Source of the DNA: Adiantum capillus-veneris
Taxonomy: Eukaryota > Streptophyta > Polypodiopsida > Polypodiales > Pteridaceae
Reading direction: 5' to 3'
Assembly (NCBI GenBank): GCA_014529385.2
Contig: CM043956.1
Span: 64,732,620 to 64,796,619, forward strand
Length of the DNA: 64,000 bases
Shown in pieces: positions 1-12,082 of this stretch. Position 1 is the first letter of the stretch, and the number at the start of each line of letters is the position of its first letter. The notes beneath the pieces are model-generated. The model was not told where the DNA came from, did no database searches, and was given only the letters and a program-made list of their open reading frames with translations. The translations under genes and the position numbers were made by a program.

Positions 1-990
1 GCATCTAACCACCACCCAGTTGGAAAGTCAAGCAATTTTTGAAGATGATCTAGAAAAGGAAGGTTTCTAGTGGCATGGTTGCACTTGAATTGCAGGAGAT
101 TTGTCAAGCATTCTTGCTTTTTCCCTTCGTACCTCTCTAGCCACTTTTGCATGATTTCTGAGTTGCGAAGGAAAAATATCATAACCTTTTCTCGCATTGT
201 GATGTCCATCTTCATAACAATGCCTTGTCCCTGCGGCTCATCCCCTGTCACCTTGATGTTGACCTGAGTAGTCCACATTCGGGGCATCTCTGGATCAATT
301 GAGACAAAAAATTCACTGATAAGGACAAGAGACTTTTGTACAAGCCATCCTTAGGCCATGCTACCCTTGGGGCAAGCCCTTTGACAAATAAACCCCTTTA
401 AAGTCTTCATAAATCTCTCCAAGAAGAACATCCACCTGCTATGGACCACCCCAACAACTGTAACTTCATCGACCACATGCACAAGTACATGCATTTGGAT
501 GGTAAGAATGTTTGTTGGAAAGTACTTCTCCACCACGCACACTAATTCAATAGCATGTAAGCATGCTGCATTGATGCTATCTTCTCTTATCTCTTTTGAA
601 CTGATCTAGCATACCAACTAACTGATTTTGTAGATTGTTCTTCTAATGTCATCTGTAACACAACCCTTTATGGAAATTGGTAAGATGAACTGTAGAAATT
701 TGTACCAATCGTAGGACTTAAGACCACTGAGATTCTCATCTCTCGTAAAAGCCGTTTTCAAACATCACATGCACCTTGTGGGAGTCTTGAATGAAGACAT
801 AGTCTTCTTTACTTGTTGCTCTTCTACACGACTCAAAAACCATGGACCTTTTGGTATCGCAAACTTTTTTCTACACCTCAGGCTGAGGAACATGTGTCCC
901 TATCGCCAAGCCCGGTGCGTGGTCGGTGTATTTGGCATGCATGGCATAATCCACATAGTCAATCATGTCCTCGTTCCGTGCGCTCTCCCT
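1..990 (-). pseudogene. CACTA (En/Spm) TNP2-like transposase, C-terminal part with DUF4218-like region
   Basis: Read on the minus strand, about 990 down to 600 gives the stretch that follows the catalytic domain in TNP2 proteins, including a GLKSYDWYKFLQ block. Positions 542-351 give a clear DUF4218-like block: VVEKYFPTNI, then VHSRWMFFLERFMKTLKGF and RACPKGSMA. These match the family pattern of a KIFPPSFF-like stretch followed by HYRWMYPIERFMGKLK. Stops and frame changes interrupt the frame, so this is a dead copy. The window edge cuts it at position 1, so the extreme C-terminus is missing. The N-terminal and core parts of the same protein lie at 3766-5490 on the same strand, separated by inserted DNA. 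The family is recognised from remembered motifs, not from a search. Confidence 0.72.
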
Positions 991-1115
991 CACCACTAAT
1001 GTTGCTCCACCACCGACTCTAGTAAGCAGTCTAGGGTTTCGCCTCCAGCGTCCCCGCCTCCTATTGTTCAATAGCTCTTTCCAGGAGGAGGTACATCTGG
1101 GCAAGGCTACAGCCA

Positions 1116-2642
1116 GTGGCGGGTGGTCAGATTAAGTATAGTCACTTTCAAGGTCTTTTGAAGGAAGACCCTGATGCACATTTGCGACACTTTAATAAAG
1201 TGTATGGATTGAATCATCCTGGCGTTGTGGTTCCTTTCCATCAACAATCGGTGTTTGAATCCACACTTTTAGGGAAAGTTACAAAATGTCTATCAAAGTA
1301 TGTGTGTGCCTTTGACATCATGACGGCTTCTTTGCTACAATGCATTCCATTTACTCCTGTGCAGCAGCTAGATCTTAGACGGGTGGATGCATGGTCACAC
1401 GATTTGCGACTGCATGTCTTTGCCAGCCTCAATTGGCAGGGTATCCCTGCTTATCATTAGGCTATGGCTTTGATCGAGCAGTTAGATCTTGGGGATATAG
1501 TGCATGTCAATAATCTGCAGAATCAATTAACATCTGAAAGAATTTCAAGATGTTGTTGTCTGCCTAACGATGGTGTTGTGTACTCTTCACATGTTATTCT
1601 TGATGTAGAGGCAGAGTTGGATTTCGGATTGAAAGTGAAGGGTGAATATAAGTTGTCAGGGCTCATCAATGCAGTGATAAGAGATGCATGTTGCTAGTTC
1701 TTGGAGGCAATCTGGCTGCAAGCCAAAACCTACACCATTTCTGCTAAAGCACGTAATGTATTCCAATTAGCAAACTTTGGGCCAGTGGTTTGGGCAGTGA
1801 TTGTCAGAGAACGATTGCTAGCAAAATGTCAACGATTAGTGGGGCAGATGGGACGTAGTACCCCAATGGATACCAAGGTTGGGAAACTTCTTACATTGAT
1901 GTTTCCCTTCCATGAAGTTTTTCCTCTTCCCCTTCGCCCTTTGTGCCACTTTAAGGATGATAGATTTCTCGCACGCAATACCACACAGTCGGCACAGGCT
2001 CTAAGTTTCGTGCTTGTTGAGGGTTTGTCACAAACACCTGCTCGAGTATTGGATGTGGCTGGTGCTTCTACTGTAGTGGTAGCCTCTGGTTCACAAGAGA
2101 TGGCCACTGTAGGGACATCAAGACAAAATCAAGGACATGAGGAAGTCTTGCTTTCCGCACCACCTCCTGATGCAACATCATCTCTGATTAGTGGTGGCCG
2201 ACTGCGAGAGGATTCCGCAGTTGCACACTAGAGTCAAAGAATGAAGGACCGGGCTACAACTTTCAATCTAGTGGGAACTTGCTCTACGGGTGCAGACACT
2301 TCCTTGCAACCAAAAAACCCTAATGTTAATAGGGTAGCTACCATTGTGCTCGAAACTAATCCAACAACTCTACCTTGGGAGAGTCCTACTACAAATCCCT
2401 CGGATCAGCTCCAAGTGTGGAGAGCCTTTTTGCAGCGCATTGCGGATTCCCTGGGGTCATTTTGGCTAGCACCGACAACTGAGGTGCAAGTTATTGAGCA
2501 CGAAACACAAGTGGTTTCCTTGCAGGCTCGCAATGCGGAGTTGACAAGCCAAAACTCAACATTGGATAGTACCACCCGACAACAGGCTGATGAAATGCAA
2601 ACTCTGAGGGAGGTTAATTCTAGTTGCTTCTATTCAAGATGA
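1116..2642 (+). pseudogene. Gag-like reading frame broken by three TAG codons
   Basis: A single frame runs from 1116 to a TGA at 2640-2642 and is interrupted only by TAG at 1458-1460, 1695-1697 and 2229-2231. The start resembles retroelement gag proteins (HFQGLLKEDPDAHLRHF). The end is heptad-like and probably coiled coil (LQARNAELTSQNSTLD, QQADEMQTLREV). The middle has no motif I recognise. All three interruptions are TAG, as CAG-to-TAG deamination would give, though the original codons are unknown. The gag assignment rests on one short motif plus the mobile-element context. It could also be a host-derived segment carried by the insertion. Confidence 0.4.
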
Positions 2643-2844
2643 ACTTATTTGATTTCAAATGCAGAATAGCTTGGCCAATTATTTAGCATCACATCCTGGT
2701 GATGTGTTGATCAATATGAATGATCTTGATGCCTTATCAGTGGAAATGTAGGAGGAATTGCACATTTTTTTGGAGGGTCAAATGCTGAGTTGGAGGTCAA
2801 GGCTATCTAATGAGGCACTAACATAGCAACCAGCTCAACAACTC

Positions 2845-3384
2845 ATGGTGAGCCAGCCTGAGTCACTGACTAATGACAGAGGTAAGAGCATTGTCCAAGA
2901 AGGTTTTGATATTTTTGATTGGGCAAAAGCTATAGAAGAATTTTTCGAGGCCCAAGCCCATGTCTCACATTTGCAGGGAGTGATTCGTCGTCTTTGTAGG
3001 GAGCGGCACAGAGTCTGCTTTTGGGCAAAGACACTGAATCATTATTTTCACCTCATTCCCCTGCCAAGTCCACCTTTTTGGCCTTCTCTAAACAGATATT
3101 TGTCTTGGTATTACCCTATTCATACCCCTCTTGCCCCTTTACCACCGGCCCCTCAGTGTGTTTCCTTGCCAATGCAATTTATTCCAAGGGATCCTTGGCT
3201 AGAGCAGCCTCAGATAGATCCACAGTTGCTAGTGGAGGTTTACAAGGCCCATCGGCAAGATATTTGGGGATTTTCCTACATCAATGTTTCCTCCTTAACA
3301 GAACATAAAGAGGAGCAGTGGATCGGAGCCTTTGACATGGAGAGGCTAAAGCCATGGGTTCGCGCAATCCAACATGCGTGCTAG
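2845..3384 (+). CDS. Hypothetical protein frame, 179 codons, within the insertion
   Basis: An open frame in a different phase from the gag-like frame upstream. It holds a short, possibly helical segment (AIEEFFEAQAHVSHLQGVIR), a proline-rich middle (IPLPSPPFWPSLN, PLAPLPPAPQ) and no motif I recognise. It lies between the gag-like frame and the right edge of the insertion, where more gag or an accessory frame could sit. No RT, integrase or protease motif is visible. It may be a displaced continuation of the gag-like frame, or chance. Confidence 0.25.
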   Translation: MVSQPESLTNDRGKSIVQEGFDIFDWAKAIEEFFEAQAHVSHLQGVIRRLCRERHRVCFWAKTLNHYFHLIPLPSPPFWPSLNRYLSWYYPIHTPLAPLPPAPQCVSLPMQFIPRDPWLEQPQIDPQLLVEVYKAHRQDIWGFSYINVSSLTEHKEEQWIGAFDMERLKPWVRAIQHAC

Positions 3385-3765
3385 GTGTTACGGCATAAGC
3401 CGCACATTGTAGTCATGTGGATGTTCGAACATTGCAGACTAGGAGTTTATGCGGATTTGGGACAATTCTTCATGGGATTTTATGGGACAAGACGGGGTTT
3501 TTCACCGTTCACGGTCTGCGCTAGAGCACTAGGTGTATTGGGGGGGGGCATACTAGTCTTTGTGGATATCTCTCATGCAATCAATATATCATTCTCATGT
3601 AATTCTTTGTCCAATTACATATCAATGAAGAAGATGGTGTTCTGTTCCTGTGTATTATCTGCTATTCTGTCTTCATATACCTTGTTGTTCATATAATTTA
3701 AGGAAGTGCGAGGGTATCCACTCTTGTAGTGCTGATTGCTCCATTGGGGAGCATTAGGCAAATGA

Positions 3766-5490
3766 TTAATCAGCAGGTCACTCCAGTACGGGAGTTCATG
3801 GAAAATAGAAAGTATTTTCATTCGAGGTGGCATCCAATCTCCCCTCTTCAGCCACATGTTTTTCCAATCGCTCTCTTTCAGGATGCATGTCATGTTTGCG
3901 TATGTTTGGTCCACGTACATCATGTCCTTCAAGCAAAAATCTACCATGCTCCCTCAGAAATTGTCTTGCTTAAATGCTCAAAGTGGTGGAAGCCAAGTCA
4001 AGGACCACCTTTCGAACATGCATGATTTCCCGAGTAACTCAAGCCTGAAACATCACAAAATTAAAATATAAAAGGGTTGGCATAGCCAGGAATCACATAT
4101 GTGTGAGGGTTTCAAAGGCTTACCTTAGCACTCATTGAAGCCTTGCCAATCATGCATGGTCCACATGAGAATGCCTTGCACATGTACATTCCATCATTTG
4201 ATTGGTTGGGACATATCAACCACATTGATTCCTGTCCACAATATTTGGAGCTCTTCTATAAGTGGTTCCAGATAGACGTCCATGTTCTTTGCTTTGTACT
4301 TTTCTGGGACGATCAATGACAACAATAGATGGCCCTTCTTGATAGCTAGCCATGGTGTAAGATTATAATTAACCAGACAAATAGGCCACGTGCTCCATGA
4401 CAAACTCCGTAATCGGAATGGGTTTACTCCATCCATTCCCAGACCAAAGTGGATACATCGAGGCTTGTTCTTAAATGTAGGCCAACTTTCCTCTATGTGC
4501 TTCCATGCAGGAGAGTCAGCAGGTACCCACATCGCATCATCTCTCGATCTAGTATTTGATTGCCATGTCATCAAGACGGCTATGGACTTGCACCTAAATA
4601 TGCTCTTTATTCATGGAATGATAGGAAAGTGTCAAAGGACCTTTGCATGGATAAATTTTCCTTGTGTGTCCTCCCTGTACATGTTTGATCCACAATTGGG
4701 ACATTGTTCCAAATTTGCATACATTGCAAAAAAGTATACAATCATTAGGACATGCATGTATTTTGTGATAATCCAAGCCCAAATTAGTAAGAAGCATTTT
4801 AACGGTTGGACAGGGAGGGGACATGTGATTCCCTTCTAGCAAGATTTTCTCATTGAGCAACTTGTTGTTACATGAACAAGTCAGCCCCTTGATCACATTA
4901 TTGAATTGTAATTTTAACTTTATCATGCTTAGGATACAATTTATTTACCTCAAAAGCTACGTGATTGAGACGTCAGAACAACCGTACATAGATTGCAAAT
5001 TAAGCATTGCCAACACGGTACGGAGAACTGAGATTTTTGCACCACTGTAAAGCTGCATGCGTACAAGACTTTGCATCGTCTCACCCTATTTATCATTGCT
5101 ATCATGCCGTCAATATGAACGGGATGACTGAGGTTGGTTCACAATATTGCCTTCAATGTTGTCGTCTTCTATGTTTTCAATGATGGGATCCATGTCAAAG
5201 AACGCGTCCAACATCTGTTCCATCTCTACTTCTTGAAATGTGACATCAGGTATTGGTTGGGAGGACTCGATCAATGGTTGCTTGTTTGAAAATTGTCTTC
5301 TCTGGGGTGAAGTTGGAGAAATATCTACTTGCGGAGTTTGACCTTCAGGCTCTAGACCATGAGATCGATAGCAGGTCTTGTAGTTGCTCAATTGCAAAAG
5401 AGACTATAATTGCGTATGTGCTGGTAGTAGATTTTTTTGTTTTTGAAAGATCTGATACTTGCAATGCGCACAAGGACACGCCATCCTATC
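3766..5490 (-). pseudogene. CACTA (En/Spm) TNP2-like transposase, N-terminal and catalytic-core part
   Basis: On the minus strand, 5490-5110 resembles the transposase-associated zinc-binding domain (a CPCAHC start, then HGLEPEG) followed by an acidic linker. Positions 5100-4594 contain the family signature YHKIHACPNDCILF and a later HTRKIYPC block. Positions 4574-4194 match the Transposase_21 core: WVPADSPAWKHIEE, FGLGMDGVNPF, YNLTPWLAIKKGHLLLSL and DVYLEPLIEELQILW. A more degraded stretch follows, ending with LPYWSDLLI near 3770. Stops and frame changes occur throughout, so no function is expected. Intact members cut and paste CACTA-terminal elements. Terminal CACTA repeats were not found here. 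The C-terminal part is at 1-990. Confidence 0.8.
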
Positions 5491-5577
5491 GTCTATACTT
5501 TATCTACCAATGATGCTACAAATTAAAACACTCTAGTTTCTATAACTAGACACTACTAAGTACATGACAATACATGA

Positions 5578-6430
5578 CAACCTCACATTCTCCAGCCAGG
5601 CCCGATCCTTGCACACCTTGGTCTAGAGGTGCAGGGAGATTAGGACCATAGGGTAATGATCTCGTCTTTATTTGTCAATGACTATATATTAAGGTTCTTG
5701 AAGTCTGTGTGCAGATTGGAATTTCGATTGCGTTTTTTTAATTGTTTGTTGCTAGCTCTAACAACCTCACATTCTCTAGCGAGGCCCGATCCCCACACAC
5801 CTTAGTCTAGAGGTGCACGGAGATTAGGACCACAGGGTAATAATCTCATCTTTACTGGTCAATGACTATATATTAAGGTTCTTGAAGTTTGTGTGCACTT
5901 TGGAAGTCCGATTACGTTTTCTCAACTATTTGTTGCTAGCTCTAACAACCTCACATTCTCTAGCCAGGCCCGATCCCCGCACACCTCGATCTAGAGGTGC
6001 ATGGAGAATAGGACCACATGAAAAAAAATCGTCTTTACTCGTATGACTATATATTAAGGTTCTTGAAGTTTGTGTGCACTTTAGAAGTCCGATTACGTTT
6101 TTACAACTATTTGCTACTAGCTTTAACAACCTCATATTCTATGGCTAGGCACGATCCCCGCACACCTTGGTCTAGAGGTGCACGGAGATTATAACCACAG
6201 TGTAATGATATTGTCTTTATTGGTCAATGACTATATATTAAGGTTCTTGAAGTCTATGTGCACTTTTGAAGTCCGATTATGTTTTTTCAACTATTTGTTG
6301 CTAGCTTGAGCTCTAACAATCTGACATTCTCTAGCCATGTTTGATCCCCGCACACCTCGGTCTATAGGTGCATGAAGATTTGGACCACATGGTCAATGAC
6401 TATATATTAGTGTTTTTGAAGTTTTTGTGC
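5578..6430. repeat. Tandem satellite, unit about 185 bp, nearly five copies
   Basis: Units start with CAACCTCACATTCTCTAGCC or a variant at about 5578, 5764, 5946, 6126 and 6317. Each continues through a GATCCCCGCACACCTCGGTC block and a GACTATATATTAAGGTTCTT block to a GTTGCTAGC end. The copies differ by scattered substitutions and the last is shortened. No coding capacity is apparent. The array passes directly into a telomere-like array. Confidence 0.85.
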
Positions 6431-6701
6431 GCCTAACCTAACCTATAACCCAACCTATAACCAAATTAAACCTAATCTATAACTTCACCTATTACAAAAC
6501 CTAACCAAAATCCATTTGCGCTTTTTGAAGTACACAAGTCATTCTTGAAGTCCTTTCGCATTTTTTCTACTATTACCGCTAGCTCTAACCTAACTTATAA
6601 TCTAACCTAGCCTATAACCTAAACCTAACCTAACCGAATGTAACCTAACCTATTACCTAAACCGAACCTTTAACCTAACCATTTGCATTTTTAGAAGTAC
6701 A
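6430..6701. repeat. Degenerate telomere-like CCTAA/CCTATAA array, left part
   Basis: Repeated AACCTAACCTATAACCTAA with variants, mixed with a short GAAGTACACAAGTCATTCTTGAAG-type spacer. The usual plant telomere unit is CCCTAAA. Here the units are mostly CCTAA and CCTATAA, so this is telomere-like, not canonical. The array is cut by the outer LTR element and resumes at 18059. Confidence 0.8.
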
Positions 6702-6735
6702 TGAATTGCTACAACCGAAAACATGGCTGCCCTGC

Positions 6736-6927
6736 TGAAGGAGTACGAGCGGAAGTGTGACGCGAGAGAGAGTGCGAGAAGAAGAGCACGGCGATATGGT
6801 GAACTCACTCTACTGTAATGTGTAGAGCATAGTGAGTTCTTATTAGGTTTTAACAAAAGAATATGTGTACATACCTGGCGGCCCGCCCACTTATCTGGGC
6901 GACCACATTGGGCTTTATACCCCAACA
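6736..6927 (-). repeat. Copia 3' LTR (192 bp)
   Basis: Read on the minus strand it starts TGTTGGGGTATAAAGCCC and ends CTCCTTCA. It matches 12083-12274 except for four transitions. A TATAAA motif lies near the start of U3. Confidence 0.94.
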
Positions 6928-6938
6928 ACCTCCCACTT
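6928..6938 (-). promoter_or_regulatory. Copia polypurine tract
   Basis: The minus strand reads AAGTGGGAGGT directly before the LTR start TGTTGGGG. This is the usual site for plus-strand priming in copia elements. Confidence 0.8.
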
Positions 6939-7016
6939 AAAGTCCAATGTGGTACTTTAAGTGTGAGAGAAGCTACTATACAAGCTAATATACAAGAGAT
7001 GTAGAGAAGTGATGTA

Positions 7017-10000
7017 CTACCCTACACCTAACTGCTTGCGAAAATGCGCAAAGCTCTCTGAGGGAAGTCCTTTTGTAAGTAGATCAACAGGATTTTTTGT
7101 GGTGTGAACTTTGACAAGTTGAAGTTGCTTATCCTCGAGCATTTCCCTGATGAAATGATACTTCACATCCACATGCTTTTTCTTTGAGTGATAAACTGGA
7201 TTGCGAGCCAATTGTATATCACTTTGACTATCACAATATAACACAGGCATCTCTTCTTTGATTCCCAAATCTGTTACTAGTCGATTAAGCCAAATTGATT
7301 CTTTGCATGCCTCTGATGCTGCAACATATTCATCCTCTGTAGTAGACTGAGTAACACAATCTTGTAATCTAGAACGCCATGATACTGCTCCACCAGCCAA
7401 TGTAAAGACATACCCTGACATAGACCTTCGGTTGTCTAAGTCACCTGCATAATCTGATTCTGTAAAACCCTTTACACTTAGCTCGTGACTCCCATAGCAT
7501 ATACACATACTCTTTGTAGCTTTCAGGTATCTCAATATTCCTTTCACTGCCTCCCAATGGTTCTTGCCTGGGTTTGACATGTATCGACTTACTACTCCCA
7601 CTGCAAATGCAATGTCTGGGCGAGTAGCAATCATTGCATACATCAAACTACCCACTGCAGACGCATATGGAATCTTATCCATTTCAGCCTGTTCTTCCTC
7701 AGACACAGGACAATCTTCTTTGCTAAGTTTCACATATGGTGGCAATGGAACACTCAATGCCTTTCCCTTCTCCATATTGAAACGTTGCAAAACCTTGTCA
7801 ATATACTCTGTTTGAGATAACCAAATCAACTTCTTTGATCTGTCTCTCTCAATGCGCATACCAAGTATATGACTTGCCTCACCCATGTCTTTCATGTCAA
7901 ACGATTTTTCCATCTTTGACTTGAAAGCTGAAATTTCTTCCAAGTGCTTGCCAGCAATCAACATGTCATCCACATACAAAATAAGGATCAGCCAACTACC
8001 ATCCTTAGCCTTCTTTGTATATAGACAGTGATCGAACTCACTACGTTTGTAGCCTTGAGAAATCATAAACTTGTGGAATTTATTTACCATGCCCTCGGTG
8101 ATTGTTTTAAGCCATAAAGACTCTTTAACAACTGGCATACCCAATCTTCCTTGCCTTTCTCAACAAACCCTTCTGGCTGCTGCATGTAAATTTCCACATC
8201 TAAATCACCATGCAAGAACGCTGTCTTGACATCCATTTGGTGCAACACCAAATCTAATATGGCAACCAATGCAAGAAAGCATCTCAATGTAGTCATCTTG
8301 ACCACCGGAGAGAAGACTTCATCAAAGTCAATGCCTTGTTCTTGCTTAAAGCCCTTCGCAACAAGCCTTGCTTTGTACTTTGGCTGACTATCATGAGCGG
8401 TGATCTTATACCTGTAAACCCATTTACAGGGTAGATCCTTTTTGCCCCGTGGTAATTTAACTAGCTTCCATGTCTGGTTTTTATGCAGAGCTGTCATCTC
8501 TGACTGCATGGCCAATTGCCAATTCTCGGAGTCCTTCATTTGCACTGCTTCCTTGTAACATGAAGGCTCATTGCAATCAGTCAACATGACATAGTTCATA
8601 GATGGAACAAACCTATCAGGAGGTCGCGTGACACGTCCAGATCTACGCACAATAGGTGGCTCAAGCTCAGCCACAACGTGTGGTTCCAATCTATCCTGTC
8701 CTTGCTCCTCTTGAGCCCTGACATTTTGTCTTGCACGTGCAGGTCCATCTTCTTGGAAGACAACTCTTCTAATCTCCTCAACCCTCTCTGGTTTAGAATG
8801 ATATTTGGATTCATTAAAGTGAACATCATTGCTGCGGACAACCTTTTTGGATTCGGGATCCCAAAGTCTGTACCCCATCTCACCAGAATTACCATAGCCT
8901 AGAAAGATGCACTTTCTACTCTTTGGCTCAAGTTTGTTCCTAAATTCCTTTGGAACGTGAGTATATGCCTCACAGCCAAAGACTCTGAGATGCTTGTATG
9001 AGGGCATTTTGCCTGACCATACCATCTCTCGCACTGAATCCTTTTGCAAAACCTTGCTAGGAGATCTATTTACAAGATGAACAATTGTTGATACAGCTTC
9101 AGCCCAAAACCCATTTGGCAGCTGTGCATTAGACAACATACTTCTGACCTTCTCTTGTATGGTCCTATTCATCCTCTCAGCAACACCATTTTGAGGAGGA
9201 TTGTAAGGAGCAGTAAGTTCACGTTTTATACCTTTTGACTCACAAAAGTCCTGAAAGGCCTTTGAAACATACTCTCCACCATTGTCAGTGCGTAAGCATT
9301 TAAGCTTCTTGCCACTCTGATTCTCCACAAGTGTCACAAACGTTTTGAAAACACTAAACTCTTCATCCTTGTGCTTGAGAAAGTAAACCCATACTTTCCT
9401 CGAGTAATCATCTATAAATGTCATAAAGTAAGAAGCTCCCCCTAGAGATAGGTTAGGCATAGGTCCACACAAATCACTATGAACAAGTGCCAACTGTGTA
9501 TCTCTTCTACTGCTTCTATGCTTATGTGGCTGCTGTGTTTGCTTACCATACAGACAATGTTCACAGAATTCAAAATCATTAAATGAAAAGCGAGGAAAAT
9601 AACCAGAATGAGACAAGATTTCCATTCCCTTCTTGGACATATGTCCTAACCGGCTATACCACAAAGAAACGTTCGGCTGCTCGGTTACATTGATTACATT
9701 TTTAGAGACATTTGATACATAAATCATGTAAAGTCCTCCAGACTTTACTCCATGTGCTACTGTCATAGAACCCTTGGATATCTTCCACATGTTCTGTCCA
9801 AAAGTGGTGACGTAGCCAGCATCATCAAGTAAACCTGTGCTGATCAAGCTCTTTGTAATTGCGGGAACATGTCTCACATTCTTCAGCGTGAAAGAAGAGC
9901 CATTCTGAAACTTCAATTGAACATCTCCAACACCTAAGATCTCACATGTCTGCCCATTGCCTAGCCAAACATGATCTTTAGTGGTCACATAAGAAGTAAA

Positions 10001-10996
10001 CCACTCCTTGTTTGGAGACACATGAAGTGATGCCCCTGAGTCTATAATCCAGTCACTCAGTGCATTTCCATCAGATGCTGTAAGAAGAGCTGAGTCCATT
10101 GTATTCTTCAAGAAGTAGATGTCTCCTGACACTAGACTGTCATCCTCTGCAACAGTGTTTGTCACATTTATTTCTTGAATCTTCACTGAGGACTTGTTCT
10201 TCTCACCATGGTCTTCAGCTTTCTCTTTGCCTTTTTCTGCTTTCCATTCTGTGCAGTCTCTTTTCATGTGACCCTTCTTGCCACAATGGTAGCATTCTAT
10301 GTCACTCTTGCCTTTAGCACTGCGGGACTTGCTACGAGACTGATTCCTCTTTCCACCTTTGTACTTTTCTGTGGTCCTTCCCCTGACAACTTAGCCTGTT
10401 TCTTTGCCTTTGTCCATTGTCTTTCTATTGGTTTCTTCAGTAAGCAGACTTCCTTCTACACCTGCTATGTTCAAACCATCTGGAGGTGCAGAATTACTCA
10501 AAGCTGTGCGAAAAGTGTCCCAACTTTCCGGCAATGTGATCAATAGGAACATAGCTCTAATAGGTTCATCAAACTTGACACCTTGAGCTGACAACTGACT
10601 ATAGATTGTGTTGAATTCATTCAGATGATTGGACATAGGTGTCCCTTCTTTCATCTTCAAGTCAACAAGCTTCTTAAGCTAGTATACCTGTGAAGCTGCA
10701 CTCTGCTTCTCATAAAGATCACTCAACTTTAACCATGCTTGATAAGCCGATATCTCGTCTGCTACATTGAAGTAAACACTTTCTGCCAAAGTCAGCATAA
10801 TGGTAGAAAGTGCCAATTCATCCATTTTGCTCCATTCATCTTCGTCCTTATCTTCTGGTTTTATCCCCTTGAGCTTTATAGGTTTTATCTGCTTCTTTTG
10901 TACCAACACGTGCCAAATCTGCTTCTTCCACAATGGGAAATTGGTTCCATCCAGCTTCTTGATATTGTAAAGAGCAGTGTCCTGTGATCCAGCCAT
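7017..10996 (-). pseudogene. Copia gag-pol polyprotein with two nonsense codons and one frameshift
   Basis: The start codon at 10996 opens gag (MAGSQDTALYNIKKLDGTNF). One frame continues through TAG at 10679-10681 and TAA at 10391-10393 into the zinc knuckle CYHCGKKGHMKRDC. Next come protease (WIIDSGASLHVSP), the integrase zinc finger (GHMSKKG to CEHCLYGK), the integrase core (HSDLCGPMP, TDNGGEY, NGVAERMNRT) and RT (ARLVAKGFKQ, VKTAFLHGDL). At about 8090, just after YGLKQSPRAW, a one-base loss shifts frame. RT YVDDM, the SDYAGD of RNase H and the C-terminus LTKGLPSESF follow in the new frame to 7017. The product would normally copy and integrate the element; this copy cannot make a full polyprotein. 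Confidence 0.95.
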
Positions 10997-12068
10997 AGCT
11001 ACGCTTTACAGTGGTTTACTTTCCTGGGAAAAATTTGGCAGAGTTTCCCCTGTAAACTGACCTCTGAACCAATATCAACCTGTCAAATGAAACAAGAAAG
11101 CTTCAGATTCTGCATAAATTTTGGCAGAGTCTCCTTTGTAAAATGGCTCTGGTGTACTCAAAAAACAGACCAAAAACAGCTCAAAAAACACTGTCTCTCT
11201 GACACTGTAAGCTGCGGGTAAACCTGTCCTGCACCTGTACTGTCTCTCACTGTCCTGTAAGCATAGACTGCGACAATACCTCAACGGCAGTAAAGCAAAG
11301 ATGCAATCCCAATTTTCTAACTCACAGTCAATACATCCTAGCTGCCTATCTAAGGGTGCTCGAGGGATCGCTCCAAGACCTGTATCACCGAAAGGATCTC
11401 AACATTCGAGAATCCCCCAGCTCAATAAAATCTCACTCGACCCTCAACAAAGGCTGCAATAAATCTGACAGTACATAGACTTCCCACAAAGTCATACATC
11501 CACAAATTTCCCACTGTATGCTGTAACCGCTGCGGCGGTTGTTTGCTGCGTGACTCACAGCCAGCAAACCCTCAACAGACATACATCATCTCTGACAATA
11601 CATCCCATGTGGAAGTACCTGCAATGTCAGGATGAAATCTGGAATATCAAGCAGCAAACACAAGCTACCTGATGAACTAGTGGGTGTCGCCTACAGTTTG
11701 TGTGTAGATGTGTCCGTGTCGTATGTGACACGCCTCTAAGAACTGTGAGCCGTCCTTCGATGTGTAGATAGCCACAAATCAACACTCTGGGAGTGTCGAT
11801 ATCCTCAGCACCTGCAGTTGTAGGCCGAAAATCCCAAATTTGCAGAGTCGGATTTGCACCCGCTGAGACCACGTAGTCGAAAATGGCCTTCGCAGACCTT
11901 TGTCGAAGCCGAACGGTGGTCGAGATGACCTCATAATGAAATTCTGAGAACACCGAGCCCTACGGTTTCCCCACAAGATTTGGGGCCGTGTATTTGCCTG
12001 TCGAATTTCACTCCAATCTGAGCTGGTGACTCTAGCCTCCTGCAGTGTTGCCCCGAGCCTCGATCTGA
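10997..12068 (-). other. Copia 5' leader
   Basis: About 1.1 kb lies between the PBS and the gag start. No recognisable protein is encoded on either strand. This is long for a copia leader, but no foreign insertion is evident by eye. Confidence 0.7.
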
Positions 12069-12080
12069 GCTCTGATACCA
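12069..12080 (-). promoter_or_regulatory. Copia primer-binding site, initiator-Met tRNA
   Basis: The minus strand reads TGGTATCAGAGC two bases inside the 5' LTR. It is complementary to the 3' end of plant initiator methionine tRNA, the standard primer of Tnt1-type copia elements. Confidence 0.95.
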
Positions 12081-12082
12081 GT

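Larger units (their letters stand above)
1000..3765 (+). mobile_element. Insertion of about 2.8 kb splitting the CACTA transposase
   Basis: The transposase reading stops near 3765 just after the motif LPYWSDLLINH and resumes near 990 with the segment that normally follows within a few residues (the HNLDVMHIEKN region of TNP2). The two halves therefore flank a compact insertion at one protein position. The inserted DNA runs in the opposite coding sense and carries a gag-like frame at 1116-2642 and another frame at 2845-3384. I could not identify terminal repeats or a target-site duplication by eye, so both edges are uncertain by tens of bases and the element class is open. A non-autonomous or truncated LTR retrotransposon is the simplest reading. 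Confidence 0.5.

Noticed and set aside
6430-6701. True chromosome-end telomere
   Set aside because: Units are degenerate, non-canonical for plants and flanked by other sequence on both sides, so at most interstitial or telomere-like.
8596-8895. Second minus-strand frame inside the copia pol region
   Set aside because: Overlaps the integrase/RT linker in another phase and has no conserved motif.
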